Positions 1-10,853 of a DNA stretch of 64,000 nucleotides are shown in pieces. The stretch spans positions 1 to 64,000 of the forward strand of contig NZ_PDFK01000007.1 of NCBI RefSeq assembly GCF_002845985.1. The letters run 5' to 3'. This DNA is from Lysinibacillus fusiformis. Lineage in GTDB: Bacteria; Bacillota; Bacilli; Bacillales_A; Planococcaceae. The translations under genes were made by a program, and so were the position numbers. The first letter of the stretch is position 1, and every line of letters begins with the position of its first letter. A model generated the notes under the pieces. It saw only the letters and a list, made by a program, of their open reading frames with translations, searched no databases and was not told the DNA's origin.

Positions 1-141
1 TAATTTCTTTTATGAAGGGTTTCAAGATACAAGTAGTTCGAGGAAGCAATGGAGAGAGGGAAGGAGCGTACTCAAGTACGTGACTGACTGAACGACAGAA
101 GCTGACGAAGAAATGCGATGTATATTGAAAGCCGATCATAG
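1..141 (+). other. 23S-5S internal transcribed spacer (probable)
   Basis: This stretch lies directly before the 5S rRNA and has no open reading frame with a ribosome binding site. It contains a small stem (GTACTCAAGTAC near 68-79). Its place and lack of coding signal suggest the spacer between a 23S gene outside the window and the 5S gene. No tRNA is seen in it. Where 23S ends cannot be judged from this piece. Confidence 0.6.
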
Positions 142-257
142 TCTAGTGATGATGGCAAAGAGGTCACACCCGTTCCCATACCGAACACGGAAGTTAAGCT
201 CTTTAGCGCCGATGGTAGTTGGGGGCTTCCCCCTGTGAGAGTAGGACGTCGCTAGGC
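142..257 (+). rRNA. rrf: 5S ribosomal RNA
   Basis: Near-universal 5S blocks are present in order: AAGAGGTCACACCCGTTCCC, then CCGAACACGGAAGTTAAGCT, then GCCGATGGTAGT, GGGGGCTTCCCCCTGTGAGAG and GTAGGAC. The ends (TCTAGTGATG and CGTCGCTAGGC) pair to close helix I. The inferred length of 116 nt matches Bacillus 5S rRNA. It is the last gene of an rRNA operon on the plus strand; no tRNA follows. Confidence 0.97.
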
Positions 258-262
258 AATTT

Positions 263-297
263 AAAAAGTCATGGATATATCCCATGGCTTTTTTTTG
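263..297 (+). terminator. rRNA operon terminator
   Basis: The stem GTCATGG/CCATGGC (268-274 with 282-288, one G-U pair) is followed by a run of eight T. It lies just after the 5S gene, as expected for the intrinsic terminator of an rRNA operon. Confidence 0.85.
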
Positions 298-373
298 TTT
301 TATGAAATATTCATAAAATGCTATAATAAATTATGTACATATTGATTGATCTTGATTCACAGGAGGAATCAAA

Positions 374-649
374 ATGAGGCGTAACCTTTTTACGGCTATT
401 TCGATCTTGAGTCTACTACTTATATTCTTTCTGTTTGGTTATGATTCAACGAAATGGTATGGAGGCTTTTTTACATTTCTCTATCAAGTCAATATGTTTA
501 TGCCCTTTATTTTAGGTGGTTTAGGCATTGTTAGTGCTCTCTTAGGCATTAAAGGCTATCGCACGGTTCTTGTTGTCCTTCATTCATTCCTACTATTATT
601 ATTTTTAGGTATCTATTTTAAAGCTTTTTATGGATTTAATGAACCTTAA
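374..649 (+). CDS. small three-helix membrane protein, unknown function
   Basis: This 91-residue protein starts at an ATG with a clear AGGAGG 7 nt upstream. It is almost wholly hydrophobic, with three likely membrane segments at about residues 5-22, 41-59 and 63-83. No catalytic or binding motif is visible and I do not recognise the family. It stands alone between the rRNA terminator and the NETI gene. A TATAAT-like box at about 322-327 may be its -10 element. The start is well supported; the function is not known. Confidence 0.7.
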   Translation: MRRNLFTAISILSLLLIFFLFGYDSTKWYGGFFTFLYQVNMFMPFILGGLGIVSALLGIKGYRTVLVVLHSFLLLLFLGIYFKAFYGFNEP

Positions 650-791
650 TTGAAACTGCGGATATGAATCTGCAGTTTTTTCTATTGAAAGAACTTCATT
701 ATATGTTCTTACATACTTCTTTAAGCAACAAAAGGTATAATGTAATACAAGTAGTAAATATGTAAAACGTGAAGTGGAGAGGAAGAAAAAG

Positions 792-986
792 TTGGGGAAA
801 AAGCAAATTTGGTATGAGGTACAAGAAAATGAGTCGATCGAGGATTGTTTAGCAAGAATGCAGCAGGATGGTTTCATGGCCATAGGGCGAAAAGAAGAGC
901 CGCTTTTTCATATAGTAGATGGTGAACCAGCCTTTTTGCGTCAAAAAATTCAATTTAAAGCTATACCTACTCAAGATACTGAATAA
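792..986 (+). CDS. NETI motif-containing protein
   Basis: This 64-residue protein is best started at TTG 792, because GGAGAGG (776-782) sits about 9 nt upstream; the GTG at 774 overlaps no usable Shine-Dalgarno site. The sequence YEVQENESIEDCLARM near the start corresponds to the N-E-T-I stretch (here N-E-S-I) that names this Bacillales family of about 60 residues, which is often found just upstream of purE, as here. It is small, soluble and charged. The role is unknown. It ends 10 nt before the first PurR box, so it is separate from the purine operon. Confidence 0.75.
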   Translation: MGKKQIWYEVQENESIEDCLARMQQDGFMAIGRKEEPLFHIVDGEPAFLRQKIQFKAIPTQDTE

Positions 987-995
987 ATTTGACCA

Positions 996-1036
996 AAAAC
1001 CGAACGTTTTTTTTACACTTATAAAAAACGTTCGCA
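996..1036 (+). promoter_or_regulatory. paired PurR boxes upstream of the purine operon
   Basis: Two inverted CGAACG cores are present: CCGAACG at 1000-1006 in an A-rich context, and CGTTCGC at 1029-1035 on the opposite strand. Both fit the Bacillus PurBox (AWWWCCGAACWWT) and sit just upstream of the -35 element at 1045. In B. subtilis PurR binds such pairs when PRPP is low and represses the pur operon. The T-rich and A-rich spacer also makes a hairpin that could terminate the NETI transcript. Confidence 0.8.
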
Positions 1037-1044
1037 TTTTTGCA

Positions 1045-1073
1045 TTGACGATAAGGCAATCCCTTGTTAAAAT
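1045..1073 (+). promoter_or_regulatory. sigma-A promoter of the purine operon
   Basis: TTGACG (1045-1050), a 17-nt spacer and TAAAAT (1068-1073) form a good vegetative promoter. Transcription would begin near 1080, about 17 nt before the riboswitch. The PurR boxes lie immediately upstream. Confidence 0.8.
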
Positions 1074-1096
1074 GTGATAAGGAAAAACAAATAAAT

Positions 1097-1164
1097 CCCA
1101 CATATATGCTAGAGGATTGGCTCTAGTGTCTCTACCCGGCACCGTAAATGCTGGACTATGCGGG
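1097..1164 (+). promoter_or_regulatory. purine riboswitch aptamer, guanine class
   Basis: The three-way junction is readable. P1 pairs 1097-1104 with 1157-1164, with one mismatch. P2 is TAGAG/CTCTA. P3 closes a loop containing CCGTAAA. The J2/3 sequence is TCTCTACC and J3/1 is ACTATG. The discriminating base in J3/1 is C1156, as in guanine aptamers (adenine aptamers have U). Its position 220 nt before purE and the downstream terminator indicate that guanine or hypoxanthine shuts off the purine operon by attenuation. Confidence 0.92.
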
Positions 1165-1236
1165 AAAGCACTTTTGGCATATTACGAGAAGATCCTTGTG
1201 CAGTTATGTACATGGAGATATTCTTGTCTTACTAAG

Positions 1237-1297
1237 TCCTCAAGTAAACTGCTTTCACGTGTAATAGTAGAGAGTAGTTTATTTGGGGATTTTCTTT
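1237..1297 (+). terminator. riboswitch-controlled terminator of the pur leader
   Basis: A 20-bp stem pairs 1237-1256 with 1270-1289, with several G-U pairs. It is followed by TTTTCTTT. It lies between the guanine aptamer and purE, so it is the likely off-state expression platform. The antiterminator was not mapped. Confidence 0.8.
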
Positions 1298-1387
1298 GTA
1301 AATAGATAAAAATTGCAGGAGCTATTAATAATAGAGGCTTGCACAATAATTGATCATTTTTCTATCGTTTAAAAGGAGCGACAATTT

Positions 1388-1876
1388 ATGAATCCGAAAA
1401 TCGGTGTCATTATGGGTAGTTCAAGTGACTGGGAAACAATGAAACATGCATGTGATATTTTAGATGAATTACAAGTACCGTATGAAAAAAAGGTTGTATC
1501 TGCACATCGTACACCTGATTTAATGTTTGACTATGCAGAGACAGCTCGTGAGCGAGGACTACAAGTAATTATCGCTGGGGCAGGTGGAGCTGCACATTTA
1601 CCTGGAATGGTAGCAGCTAAAACAACATTACCTGTCATTGGTGTACCAGTTCAATCACGTGCACTTAACGGACTCGATTCATTATTATCTATCGTTCAAA
1701 TGCCTGGTGGTGTACCTGTAGCAACTGTAGCGATTGGCAAAGCGGGAGCAACAAACGCAGGATTACTAGCAGCTCAAATTTTGTCAACAACAGATGCTGT
1801 ACTTGCTAATAAATTAGATGCTAGACGTGAAGCAACGAAGCAGCAAGTATTAGAAAGCACAGGTGACTTAGTGTGA
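1388..1876 (+). CDS. purE: N5-carboxyaminoimidazole ribonucleotide mutase
   Basis: PurE moves the carboxylate of N5-CAIR to give CAIR in IMP synthesis. The 162 residues match class I bacterial PurE. The N-terminal MGSSSDW motif, the AHRTPD loop near residue 42 and the [12 protein letters not shown] substrate loop are all present. It is preceded by AAAGGAG about 8 nt before the ATG. It is the first gene of the purine operon and its stop overlaps the purK start by 4 nt, which suggests coupled translation. Confidence 0.97.
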   Translation: MNPKIGVIMGSSSDWETMKHACDILDELQVPYEKKVVSAHRTPDLMFDYAETARERGLQVIIAGAGGAAHLPGMVAAKTTLPVIGVPVQSRALNGLDSLLSIVQMPGGVPVATVAIGKAGATNAGLLAAQILSTTDAVLANKLDARREATKQQVLESTGDLV

Positions 1877-2997
1877 CGAAGATTATTTATCCTGGACAAA
1901 CGATAGGTATTATAGGCGGAGGACAACTTGGTCGAATGATGGCGCTTGCTGCAAAGGAGTCAGGTTTTAAAGTGGCTGTTCTTGAACCTGCAATGGACTC
2001 GCCGTGTGGGCAGGTAGCTGATATTCGTATTGTAGCTCCATATGATGATGAAGCTGCTTTAGAAGAACTTGCAGAAGTAAGTGATGTTATCACTTATGAA
2101 TTTGAAAATATTGATTATGAAGGCTTAAAGCGCTTATCACAAATGGCTTATGTTCCTCAAGGAGCAGAGTTGGTACGTATTACACAAAACCGTATAACAG
2201 AGAAAGACGCTATTGTGAAGGCTAGTTGCCCAGTAGCACCATATATTGTTGCAAAAACTTATGAAGAATTAGTAGCCAATATTGATTCGATTGGTTATCC
2301 TTGTATAGTCAAAACAGCAAGAGGTGGTTATGATGGCAAGGGACAGCAGCTTTTAAAGTCAACTGAAGATTTACCTTTAGCGAAAGAACTATTCACACAT
2401 TCTCAATGTATTGCAGAAGGTTTTGTTCCTTTCCTAAAGGAAGTATCGGTCATTGTTCAAAGAAATGGTCATGGTGAATCGTATTGTCAGCCAGTTGGAG
2501 AGAACATTCATGTTCATCATATTCTGCATGAAACAATTGTGCCTGCTCGCATATCTGAAAGCACAGCTCAAGCTGCGGAACGAGAAGCTTTAAAAATTGC
2601 AGATTACTTACATTTAGTAGGAACGCTAGCAGTAGAAATGTTTGTGTTAGAAGATGGTAGCATTGTTATTAATGAATTAGCACCAAGACCTCATAATTCT
2701 GGTCATTATTCAATAGAAGCGTGTAATGTTTCACAATTCCATCAGCATATTCGTGCTGTTTGTGGTTGGCCATTACGTAAGCCAGAACTTTGGGCGCCAT
2801 CCATTATGGTCAATGTATTAGGGCAGCATGTCGTGCCACTCAGTAACTCAATTGCTAAATATCCTGAATGGTCCATCCATCTTTATGGGAAAGCTGAAGC
2901 TAAGGTAAACCGTAAAATGGGCCATGTAACGATTATGACAAAAAGCTTAGAGGAAACACTACAACAAATCGAGAGTTCTGGCATTTGGTCAGAATAG
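1873..2997 (+). CDS. purK: N5-carboxyaminoimidazole ribonucleotide synthetase
   Basis: PurK uses ATP and bicarbonate to make N5-CAIR from AIR, the substrate of PurE. The 374-residue ATP-grasp protein starts at GTG inside the purE stop (GTGA overlap). An N-terminal [12 protein letters not shown] dinucleotide-like loop, the [13 protein letters not shown] loop and the late [14 protein letters not shown] motif identify the family. The PurK plus class I PurE pair is the usual bacterial route of AIR carboxylation. Confidence 0.97.
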   Translation: MTKIIYPGQTIGIIGGGQLGRMMALAAKESGFKVAVLEPAMDSPCGQVADIRIVAPYDDEAALEELAEVSDVITYEFENIDYEGLKRLSQMAYVPQGAELVRITQNRITEKDAIVKASCPVAPYIVAKTYEELVANIDSIGYPCIVKTARGGYDGKGQQLLKSTEDLPLAKELFTHSQCIAEGFVPFLKEVSVIVQRNGHGESYCQPVGENIHVHHILHETIVPARISESTAQAAEREALKIADYLHLVGTLAVEMFVLEDGSIVINELAPRPHNSGHYSIEACNVSQFHQHIRAVCGWPLRKPELWAPSIMVNVLGQHVVPLSNSIAKYPEWSIHLYGKAEAKVNRKMGHVTIMTKSLEETLQQIESSGIWSE

Positions 2998-3010
2998 AAG
3001 GAGAAACGCG

Positions 3011-4306
3011 ATGATTGAACGTTACACAAGACCCGAAATGGGCGCAATTTGGACAGAACAAAATAAGTACCAAGCTTGGCTAGAGGTTGAAATTTTAGCA
3101 TGTGAGGCTTGGGCAGAGATAGGCGATATTCCAAAAGAGGATGTTGCTAAAATTCGTGAAAATGCTTCATTTGATGTGAATCGCATTTTAGAAATTGAAC
3201 AAGAAACACGTCATGACGTTGTAGCCTTTACGCGTGCCGTTTCGGAAACACTTGGGGAAGAGCGTAAATGGGTACATTATGGTTTAACTTCTACAGACGT
3301 AGTAGACACAGCACTTTCTTATTTAATCAAACAAGCAAATGATATTTTGCGCAAGGACATCGTGAATTTCATTGATATTATTGCGGCTAAGGCAAAAGAG
3401 CATAAACATACGGTGATGATGGGACGTACACATGGTGTTCATGCAGAACCAACAACTTTTGGTTTAAAACTTGGTTTATGGTATGAGGAAATGAAGCGTA
3501 ACCTTGAACGTTTTGAAGCAGCAGCCAAAGTAATTGAAACAGGAAAAATGTCTGGAGCTGTTGGAACATATGCCAATATCGATCCTCGTGTTGAGCAATA
3601 TGTTTGTGATCAACTAGGTCTTGCTGCATCACCGATTTCAACACAAACTTTACAGCGTGATCGCCATGCGCAGTATTTAGGTGCATTAGCTTTAGTTGCT
3701 ACATCAATTGAAAAATTCGCAACAGAAATTCGCGGCTTACAGAAATCTGAAACGCGTGAAGTAGAAGAAGCTTTTGCAAAAGGGCAAAAGGGCTCATCCG
3801 CAATGCCACATAAACGTAATCCAATCGGTTCTGAAAACATGGTTGGGATGTCTCGTTTAATGCGTGGATACATGGTGACAGCTTATGAAAATGTAGCTTT
3901 ATGGCATGAACGTGATATTTCTCATTCATCTGCAGAGCGCGTTATTTTACCGGATGCAACAATTACTCTTAACTATATGCTTAATCGCTTCGGTAATATT
4001 GTGAAAAACTTAACAGTATTCCCTGAGAACATGAAACGTAACATGGAACGCACATATGGTCTTATTTATTCTCAACGCATCTTATTAGCATTAATCGATA
4101 AGGGATTAGTACGTGAGGAAGCTTATGATACAGTACAACCTTTAGCAATGCAGGCATGGGACGAGCAAGTTCAGTTCCGTACATTGGTCGATGCAAGTGA
4201 AAAAATCACATCTTATTTAACAAAAGAAGAGCTGGATGAGTGCTTTGATTATAACTACCACTTACAGCATGTTGATATGATTTTTGAACGACTAGGACTT
4301 AACTAA
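3011..4306 (+). CDS. purB: adenylosuccinate lyase
   Basis: PurB cleaves SAICAR to AICAR plus fumarate, and adenylosuccinate to AMP plus fumarate. The 431-residue protein carries the superfamily signature [15 protein letters not shown] at about residue 262, which holds the catalytic serine, and the TSTDVVDTA stretch near residue 95 with [12 protein letters not shown] following. The ATG is preceded by AAGGAG and lies 13 nt after the purK stop. A 130-nt gap with a strong hairpin separates it from purC. Confidence 0.97.
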   Translation: MIERYTRPEMGAIWTEQNKYQAWLEVEILACEAWAEIGDIPKEDVAKIRENASFDVNRILEIEQETRHDVVAFTRAVSETLGEERKWVHYGLTSTDVVDTALSYLIKQANDILRKDIVNFIDIIAAKAKEHKHTVMMGRTHGVHAEPTTFGLKLGLWYEEMKRNLERFEAAAKVIETGKMSGAVGTYANIDPRVEQYVCDQLGLAASPISTQTLQRDRHAQYLGALALVATSIEKFATEIRGLQKSETREVEEAFAKGQKGSSAMPHKRNPIGSENMVGMSRLMRGYMVTAYENVALWHERDISHSSAERVILPDATITLNYMLNRFGNIVKNLTVFPENMKRNMERTYGLIYSQRILLALIDKGLVREEAYDTVQPLAMQAWDEQVQFRTLVDASEKITSYLTKEELDECFDYNYHLQHVDMIFERLGLN

Positions 4307-4357
4307 TATTTATTTAGCCATCTAAAAGTAAATGTTAGAGCCACCAGTAAATGTTTC

Positions 4358-4389
4358 AGAGTTGAATCGTGGAGACACGGTTCAATTCT
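4358..4389 (+). other. intercistronic hairpin between purB and purC
   Basis: A 14-bp stem (4358-4371 with 4376-4389, two G-U pairs) closes a GAGA tetraloop. No T run follows, so it does not look like a terminator. Inference: an RNA processing or stability element within the pur mRNA. Confidence 0.6.
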
Positions 4390-4436
4390 GATCATTCATA
4401 ACAAGCGTATCTCATAATATCAGGGGGAAAAACGAC

Positions 4437-5147
4437 ATGACTAAAGGTCAACTTTTGTATGAAGGTAAAGCAAAAAAATTGTTCACAACAGAGGAGCCAA
4501 ATGTGCTACTAGTTGAGTACAAGGATAGTGCAACAGCATTCAATGGCGAAAAAAAAGAAGAAATTGACGGCAAGGGCATTTTAAATAATCGCATTACTTC
4601 ATTAATTTTCGAAAAATTACAAGCAAACGGAATTGCGTCACATTTCGTAAAACAATTATCAGATACACAACAACTTGTAAAAAAAGTAGAAATTATTCCG
4701 ATTGAAGTTGTTGTTCGTAATATTGCCGCAGGAAGTTTAGCAAAACGTCTTGGTCTTGAAGAGGGAACAGCCTTAAAACGACCAATCGTAGAATTTTACT
4801 ATAAAGACGATGCGTTAGGCGACCCACTCATTACGACAGAACATATTGACGTTCTGGATCTTGCGACACCTACTGAAGTAACAGCCATTTATGATGGAGC
4901 ACTAGCTGTTAACAAAGTTCTACAGCCAATCTTTGCAGATATCAATGTAACATTAATTGATTTTAAATTAGAGTTTGGCCGTGATATGGATGGCAATGTA
5001 TTATTGGCAGATGAAATTTCACCAGACACATGCAGACTTTGGGATGCAACTACAAAGCAAAAGTTAGACAAAGATGTTTTTCGTCGAGACCTTGGTAATT
5101 TAACTGAAGTTTATACTATTATACTTTCTAGACTCGGAGGCAAATAA
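4437..5147 (+). CDS. purC: SAICAR synthetase
   Basis: PurC joins CAIR and aspartate with ATP to form SAICAR. The 236-residue length is typical. Visible family motifs are YEGKAKKLF at the N-terminus, KDSATAFNG near residue 30, EVVVRNIAAGSLAKRLG and the late LADEISPDTCRLWD. The start has AGGGGGAAAAACG before the ATG, a strong if slightly long Shine-Dalgarno spacing. It is followed after 2 nt by purS. Confidence 0.97.
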   Translation: MTKGQLLYEGKAKKLFTTEEPNVLLVEYKDSATAFNGEKKEEIDGKGILNNRITSLIFEKLQANGIASHFVKQLSDTQQLVKKVEIIPIEVVVRNIAAGSLAKRLGLEEGTALKRPIVEFYYKDDALGDPLITTEHIDVLDLATPTEVTAIYDGALAVNKVLQPIFADINVTLIDFKLEFGRDMDGNVLLADEISPDTCRLWDATTKQKLDKDVFRRDLGNLTEVYTIILSRLGGK

Positions 5148-5149
5148 CA

Positions 5150-5398
5150 ATGAAAAAAGTAAAAATCTATGTAACATTACGTGAGAGCATTCTTGATCCA
5201 CAAGGCTCTGCAGTACAAGGTTCTTTAGCTAAAATGGGCTACGGTGAGGTAGAAGATTTACGTATCGGTAAATATCTTGAGCTAACTCTTAAAGACTCAG
5301 AACGTGACATTGATACTCTAGTAAAAGAAATGTGTGAAAAGGTTTTAACGAACGTTGTAATTGAAGACTACCGTTTTGAAGTCGAGGAGGCTAACTAA
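5150..5398 (+). CDS. purS: FGAM synthase subunit PurS
   Basis: PurS is the small dimeric subunit that bridges PurQ and PurL in the three-part formylglycinamidine ribonucleotide synthase of Gram-positive bacteria. The 82-residue protein begins [17 protein letters not shown], typical of the family. Its start lies 2 nt after purC with GGAGGC upstream, and purQ follows after 2 nt, so translation of purCSQ is tightly linked. Confidence 0.96.
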   Translation: MKKVKIYVTLRESILDPQGSAVQGSLAKMGYGEVEDLRIGKYLELTLKDSERDIDTLVKEMCEKVLTNVVIEDYRFEVEEAN

Positions 5399-5400
5399 TC

Positions 5401-6084
5401 ATGAAATTCGCAGTACTCGTATTCCCTGGGTCAAACTGTGACATCGATATGTATCATGCGATTAAAGACGAGCTAGGTGAAGAAGTAGAATATGTATGGC
5501 ATACAGCAACAGATCTAAGTGGCTTTGATGGCGTATTAGTACCTGGAGGATTCTCCTATGGGGACTACCTTCGTTGTGGTGCAATGGCTAATCAATCTAA
5601 CATTATGGCAGAGGTTAAGAAAGCAGCAGATGCTGGTAAACCTGTATTAGGTGTATGTAATGGCTTCCAAATTCTGACGGAAGCTGGTTTATTACCAGGG
5701 GCTTTACTACGCAATAAAAACTTAAAATTTATGTGCCGTACAGTACAGCTAAAAGTGGAAAACAACAATACATTATTCACAAATCAATATGAGCAAGGTC
5801 AAATCATCAATATTCCAATCGCACATGGTGAAGGTAATTACTACTGTGACGAGGAAACTTTACAATCACTAAAAGATAATAATCAAATCGTATTCACATA
5901 CTCAGGTGACAATCCAAACGGTTCTTTAGAAGATATCGCAGGGATTATAAACGAGCGCGGCAATGTACTAGGGATGATGCCACACCCAGAGCGAGCTGTT
6001 GATGCATTGGTGGGCGGCGCAGACGGTCTAGCAGTATTCAAATCAATTGTGAAGCAGTGGAGGGAAAATCATGTCAACAACTAA
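5401..6084 (+). CDS. purQ: FGAM synthase glutaminase subunit PurQ
   Basis: PurQ hydrolyses glutamine and passes ammonia to PurL. The 227-residue class I glutamine amidotransferase shows the oxyanion loop [14 protein letters not shown], the nucleophile cysteine in GVCNGFQIL (about residue 86), and the catalytic histidine and glutamate in MMPHPERA near residue 197. It overlaps purL by 14 nt. This is the PurQ/S/L form rather than the single large enzyme of enterobacteria. Confidence 0.97.
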   Translation: MKFAVLVFPGSNCDIDMYHAIKDELGEEVEYVWHTATDLSGFDGVLVPGGFSYGDYLRCGAMANQSNIMAEVKKAADAGKPVLGVCNGFQILTEAGLLPGALLRNKNLKFMCRTVQLKVENNNTLFTNQYEQGQIINIPIAHGEGNYYCDEETLQSLKDNNQIVFTYSGDNPNGSLEDIAGIINERGNVLGMMPHPERAVDALVGGADGLAVFKSIVKQWRENHVNN

Positions 6085-8305
6085 GTTTGAGCCAACAGCA
6101 CAGCAAATTAAGGATGAAAAGCTATACGCTGGTATGGGGATGTCAGACGAAGAATTTGCAATGGTAGAAGGTATTTTAGGACGTCTACCTAACTGGACAG
6201 AGACAGGTCTTTTCTCAGTAATGTGGTCTGAGCACTGCTCTTACAAAAATTCAAAGCCAGTACTACGTAAGTTCCCGACAAAAGGGCCACAAGTATTACA
6301 AGGTCCAGGTGAAGGTGCGGGTATTGTCGATATTGGTGATGAACAGGCAGTAGTATTTAAAATGGAATCACATAACCATCCATCTGCAATCGAACCTTAT
6401 CAAGGAGCTGCAACAGGTGTTGGCGGTATTATCCGTGACGTTTTCTCCATGGGTGCACGTCCAATTGCCATGCTAAATTCATTACGTTTTGGTGAATTAA
6501 AATCAGCACGTGGTAAATATCTTTTTGAAGAAGTTGTTGCGGGTATCGCAGGTTATGGTAACTGCATCGGAATTCCGACCGTTGGTGGCGAGATTCAATT
6601 TGATCCTTGCTATGAAGGTAATCCACTTGTTAATGCAATGTGTGTCGGTTTAATTGACCATCAAGATATTCAACGTGGTATTGCTGCGGGTGTCGGCAAT
6701 ACAGTTATGTATGTAGGTGCGAAAACAGGTCGTGACGGAATTCATGGTGCAACATTTGCCTCTGAGGAATTAACAGAGGAATCAGATAACCAACGTCCAG
6801 CAGTACAAGTAGGGGACCCATTCATGGAGAAACTTTTACTTGAAGCATGTTTAGAAGTTGTAAAATCTGATGCTCTAGTTGGTATTCAAGATATGGGTGC
6901 AGCTGGTCTTACTTCTTCATCAGCAGAAATGGCTTCAAAAGCAGGCTCTGGTGTAGAAATGAATTTAGACTTAGTGCCTCAACGTGAGACAGGTATGACA
7001 GCGTACGAAATGATGTTATCTGAGTCTCAAGAACGTATGTTATTAGTGGTGAAAAAAGGTCGTGAAGATGAAATTAAAGCGATCTTTGATAAATATGATT
7101 TAGATGCTGTAGCAATCGGCCGAGTAACGGATGATAAAATGCTTCGCCTTTTACACAAAGGACAAGTAGTGGCAGAAGTACCTGCTGATGCGTTAGCAGA
7201 AGATGCTCCTGTTTATCATAAACCATCTGCTGAACCTGCATACTATGCTGAGTTCCAAGCAATCGAGAACGCAGAACCAGTTGTGACGGATTATAAAGAA
7301 ACTTTAAATGCTTTATTACAAGCACCAACAATTGCTTCTAAAGAGTGGGTGTACGATCAATACGATTATCAAGTACGTACATCGACAGTTGTGAAGCCTG
7401 GGTCTGACGCTGCTGTTATTCGTGTACGTGGGACAAATAAAGGTTTAGCGATGACAACGGACTGTAACTCTCGCTATATCTATTTAGATCCAGAAGTGGG
7501 TGGAGCTATCGCAGTAGCTGAAGCAGCACGTAATATCGTGGCAACGGGTGGTACGCCACTTGCGATTACAGACTGCTTAAACTTTGGTAATCCAGAGAAA
7601 CCAGAAATCTTCTGGCAAATTGAAAAATCTGCGGATGGTATTTCGGCTGCTTGTACGGCATTAAATGCTCCAGTAATCGGTGGTAACGTTTCTCTTTATA
7701 ATGAGCGTTCAGGTGAAGCTGTTTATCCAACACCAACAATTGGTATGGTTGGTCTTATCGAAGATTTAGCTCATGTAACTACACAGGATGTAAAAGCTGC
7801 AGGAGATCTTGTCTTTGTCATTGGTGAGACAAAAACTGAATTCGGTGGTTCAGAGCTACAAAAACTATTAAATAATGGCGTTATTTCAGGAAAAGCGCCA
7901 GCTATAGATTTAGAAGTGGAAGCGGTACGTCAGCAAGCTTTATTAAAGGCGATTAAAGCTGGTCTTGTACAATCTGCCCATGACGTTGCAGAGGGTGGTC
8001 TTGCAGTCGCTATTACTGAGACAACATTCGGTGCAAACGGTCTTGGTGTTGAAGTAACATTAGCAGGATCTGCTACAACTGCATTATTCAGCGAAAGTCA
8101 ATCTCGTTTTGTTGTAACTGTCAAAGAAGAAAATGCTGCTGCATTTGTAGAAATCATCAAAGATGCTCACCAAATTGGTGTCGTAACAAATGATGCACTT
8201 GTTAAAATCAACGGGGACAAAGGTGTGCTTGTAGAAGGTACAGTGGAGGAATTCCGTTCTAATTGGAAAGGAGCAATCCCATGCTTGCTGAACTCAGAGG
8301 CTTAA
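6071..8305 (+). CDS. purL: FGAM synthase synthetase subunit PurL (small form)
   Basis: PurL uses ATP and ammonia from PurQ to convert FGAR to FGAM. The 744 residues match the small PurL. Two tandem AIR-synthase-like halves are seen, with [12 protein letters not shown] and [22 protein letters not shown] in the N-terminal half (the latter longer stretch lies at about residues 95-118) and a second glycine-rich region, [10 protein letters not shown], near residue 535. GGAGGGAAAATC precedes the ATG within purQ. The 3' end overlaps purF by 25 nt. Confidence 0.97.
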   Translation: MSTTKFEPTAQQIKDEKLYAGMGMSDEEFAMVEGILGRLPNWTETGLFSVMWSEHCSYKNSKPVLRKFPTKGPQVLQGPGEGAGIVDIGDEQAVVFKMESHNHPSAIEPYQGAATGVGGIIRDVFSMGARPIAMLNSLRFGELKSARGKYLFEEVVAGIAGYGNCIGIPTVGGEIQFDPCYEGNPLVNAMCVGLIDHQDIQRGIAAGVGNTVMYVGAKTGRDGIHGATFASEELTEESDNQRPAVQVGDPFMEKLLLEACLEVVKSDALVGIQDMGAAGLTSSSAEMASKAGSGVEMNLDLVPQRETGMTAYEMMLSESQERMLLVVKKGREDEIKAIFDKYDLDAVAIGRVTDDKMLRLLHKGQVVAEVPADALAEDAPVYHKPSAEPAYYAEFQAIENAEPVVTDYKETLNALLQAPTIASKEWVYDQYDYQVRTSTVVKPGSDAAVIRVRGTNKGLAMTTDCNSRYIYLDPEVGGAIAVAEAARNIVATGGTPLAITDCLNFGNPEKPEIFWQIEKSADGISAACTALNAPVIGGNVSLYNERSGEAVYPTPTIGMVGLIEDLAHVTTQDVKAAGDLVFVIGETKTEFGGSELQKLLNNGVISGKAPAIDLEVEAVRQQALLKAIKAGLVQSAHDVAEGGLAVAITETTFGANGLGVEVTLAGSATTALFSESQSRFVVTVKEENAAAFVEIIKDAHQIGVVTNDALVKINGDKGVLVEGTVEEFRSNWKGAIPCLLNSEA

Positions 8306-9705
8306 ACGAAGAATGTGGGGTGTTTGGTATTTGGGGTAACCCAAGTCCAGCACACCTTAGCTATTACGGGCTACATGCTCTTCAACACCGTGGACAAGAA
8401 GGGGCTGGAATTGTCGTTTCAGATGGACAGCATCTTCGCGCGGTGAAAGGCGAAGGACTAGTTAATGATGTTTTCAACGAAGATAAATTAAAAGCAGTCA
8501 ACGGCAAAGCGGCTATTGCTCATGTTCGTTACACGACTGCTGGTGGCGGCGGTATTGAAAACGTACAGCCACTATTATTCCACTCCTCAACTGGTAGCCT
8601 TTCAATTGCCCATAACGGTAACTTAGTCAATGCGACACATTTAAAACAGTATCTAGAGCGACAAGGAAGTATTTTCCATTCTAGCTCTGATACAGAAGTG
8701 CTGGCGCATCTTATTAAGAAAAGCTCGCATTCACCATTCCGTGCAAAGGTGAAAAATGCCCTTTCTCTATTAAAGGGTGCGTATTCTTTCTTAATTATGA
8801 CAAAGGATGAAATGCTTGTTGCACGTGATCCACATGGTTTACGTCCATTATCTCTTGGAAAGCTTGGAGATGGCTGGGTGGTAGCTTCTGAAACTTGTGC
8901 ATTTGATTTAATTGGTGCAGAATTCGTTCGTTCTGTGGAGCCAGGAGAGCTCATCATTATTAATGATGAGGGTGTAAAATCGGATCGCTTTGCTGACATG
9001 GAAAAGCGTTCGATGTGTGCGATGGAATATGTTTATTTAGCTCGCCCTGATTCAGATATTGATGGCATTAATGTTCATATGGCGCGTAAGCGTATGGGGA
9101 AACAACTTGCCCGTGAATGTGCGCATATTGAGGCTGATGTTGTAACGGGTGTACCTGATTCAAGTATTTCAGCAGCGATTGGTTTTGCAGAAGAAAGCGG
9201 CATCCCTTATGAATTAGGTCTTATTAAAAACCGCTATGTTGGTCGTACGTTTATTCAGCCAACACAGGAATTACGCGAACGTGGTGTAAAAATGAAACTG
9301 TCACCAGTTGTTCAAGTTGTAAAGGGTAAACGTGTAGTAATGGTGGACGATTCAATTGTGCGTGGTACAACATCACGTCGTATTGTCAAAATGTTAAAAG
9401 ATGCTGGTGCAGCAGAAGTTCATGTTGTGATCTCTTCACCGCCAATGACAAATCCTTGTTATTATGGCATTGATACTTCCACACATGAAGAGCTGATTGC
9501 CTCTAGTCATAAAGTAGATGAAATTCGTGATGCAATCGGTGCAGATTCTCTTACGTTCCTTTCTGTTGAGGGCATGGTAGAGACAATTGCACGACCATAT
9601 GAAGATGACAATCGTGGGCTATGCTTAGCATGCTTTACAGGCAAATATCCAACAGAGATTTTCCCGGATACCATCTTACCACATGAAAAAGAACTATTAC
9701 GTTAA
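8281..9705 (+). CDS. purF: amidophosphoribosyltransferase
   Basis: PurF makes phosphoribosylamine from PRPP and glutamine, the first committed step. The start is ATG 8281, with AAAGGAG at 8266-8272; this gives an 11-residue propeptide ahead of Cys12, the N-terminal nucleophile, as in Bacillus PurF. The 474-residue protein has the PRPP loop [13 protein letters not shown] near residue 355. Cysteines in [14 protein letters not shown] and [12 protein letters not shown] fit the 4Fe-4S cluster of the Bacillus type. The gene begins inside the end of purL. Confidence 0.96.
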   Translation: MLAELRGLNEECGVFGIWGNPSPAHLSYYGLHALQHRGQEGAGIVVSDGQHLRAVKGEGLVNDVFNEDKLKAVNGKAAIAHVRYTTAGGGGIENVQPLLFHSSTGSLSIAHNGNLVNATHLKQYLERQGSIFHSSSDTEVLAHLIKKSSHSPFRAKVKNALSLLKGAYSFLIMTKDEMLVARDPHGLRPLSLGKLGDGWVVASETCAFDLIGAEFVRSVEPGELIIINDEGVKSDRFADMEKRSMCAMEYVYLARPDSDIDGINVHMARKRMGKQLARECAHIEADVVTGVPDSSISAAIGFAEESGIPYELGLIKNRYVGRTFIQPTQELRERGVKMKLSPVVQVVKGKRVVMVDDSIVRGTTSRRIVKMLKDAGAAEVHVVISSPPMTNPCYYGIDTSTHEELIASSHKVDEIRDAIGADSLTFLSVEGMVETIARPYEDDNRGLCLACFTGKYPTEIFPDTILPHEKELLR

Positions 9706-9797
9706 GAAAAACATCGCAACGGATTGGTGATCGGTAGAAGGCTATACAAAGACTTCTAGGGTACTGAGGCGATTTGGATGATAAGGAGGAACTCTGC

Positions 9798-10853
9798 GTG
9801 TCAAAGGCATATGAACAAGCAGGTGTAAATATTGAAGCGGGTTATGAAGCTGTAAAACGAATGAAGTCTCATGTTGAACGTACGAACCGTTTAGGTGTAA
9901 TGGGAACGTTCGGTGGCTTTGGTGGCATGTTTGACTTGTCAAAACTAAATCTTAAAGAACCTGTTCTTATTTCAGGGACAGATGGTGTTGGAACAAAGCT
10001 AAAACTAGCGTTCATGGTAGATAAGCACGATACAATTGGTGTGGATTGTGTAGCAATGTGTGTCAATGATATTGTTGCTCAAGGAGCAGAGCCACTGTAC
10101 TTTTTAGATTACGTAGCGCTTGGAAAAGCAGAGCCTGCAAAAATTGAACAAATTGTTAAAGGTGTTGCAGATGGCTGTGTGCAATCTGGTGCAGCACTAA
10201 TTGGTGGCGAAACTGCGGAAATGCCTGGTCTTTATGAAGAAGACGAATATGATTTAGCAGGGTTTGCAGTAGGTGCTTGTGAAAAGTCTGCCATTGTGAC
10301 AGGTGAAAAAATCGTTGAAGGCGATGTGCTTATTGGGATTGCATCAAGTGGTGTACATTCAAACGGTTATTCTTTAGTGCGAAAAATTGTTTTTGCAGAT
10401 CAGCAATATGCGGTGGATGCCATTGTTGAAGGCTATGAAGATTTAGGACCGATCGGGGAGGCTCTTCTCGTGCCAACAAAGCTATATGCTAAGCCAGTAT
10501 TAGCAGCTTTAAAGGCAGCAGATGTACATGGTTGTGCTCATGTTACTGGTGGAGGTTTCTATGAAAATCTACCGCGTATGATGCCAGAAGGATTAGCAAC
10601 GGAAATCGACTTAGGTTCTTGGCCAGTATTACGTATCTTTGAATTCCTAAAAGATAAAGGCCAGTTAGAAGATAAAGATCTATATAATGTCTTTAACATG
10701 GGGATTGGTTTTGTAATAGCTGTGCCAGTAGCTGAAGCTGAGAAAGTAATGGCAGCAGTAGAAGCAAATGGTGAAAAGGCTTATCCAATCGGACGTGTTA
10801 TCAAAGGCGACGGAGTAGTGTTTAATGGCTCACATGATGGGAGTTTAGTGTAA
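9798..10853 (+). CDS. purM: phosphoribosylformylglycinamidine cyclo-ligase (AIR synthetase)
   Basis: PurM closes the imidazole ring of FGAM to AIR with ATP. The start chosen is GTG 9798, with AAGGAGG at 9783-9789 about 8 nt upstream; this gives 351 residues. The glycine-rich [11 protein letters not shown] loop near residue 58, [10 protein letters not shown] and the [13 protein letters not shown] motif near residue 250 identify the family. A gap of about 92 nt separates it from purF. Its stop overlaps the purN start (TAATG). Confidence 0.96.
   Translation: MSKAYEQAGVNIEAGYEAVKRMKSHVERTNRLGVMGTFGGFGGMFDLSKLNLKEPVLISGTDGVGTKLKLAFMVDKHDTIGVDCVAMCVNDIVAQGAEPLYFLDYVALGKAEPAKIEQIVKGVADGCVQSGAALIGGETAEMPGLYEEDEYDLAGFAVGACEKSAIVTGEKIVEGDVLIGIASSGVHSNGYSLVRKIVFADQQYAVDAIVEGYEDLGPIGEALLVPTKLYAKPVLAALKAADVHGCAHVTGGGFYENLPRMMPEGLATEIDLGSWPVLRIFEFLKDKGQLEDKDLYNVFNMGIGFVIAVPVAEAEKVMAAVEANGEKAYPIGRVIKGDGVVFNGSHDGSLV

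Noticed and set aside
1117..1305. 62-codon forward ORF in the pur leader
   Set aside because: It lies within the guanine aptamer and its terminator, has no ribosome binding site and no protein-like pattern.
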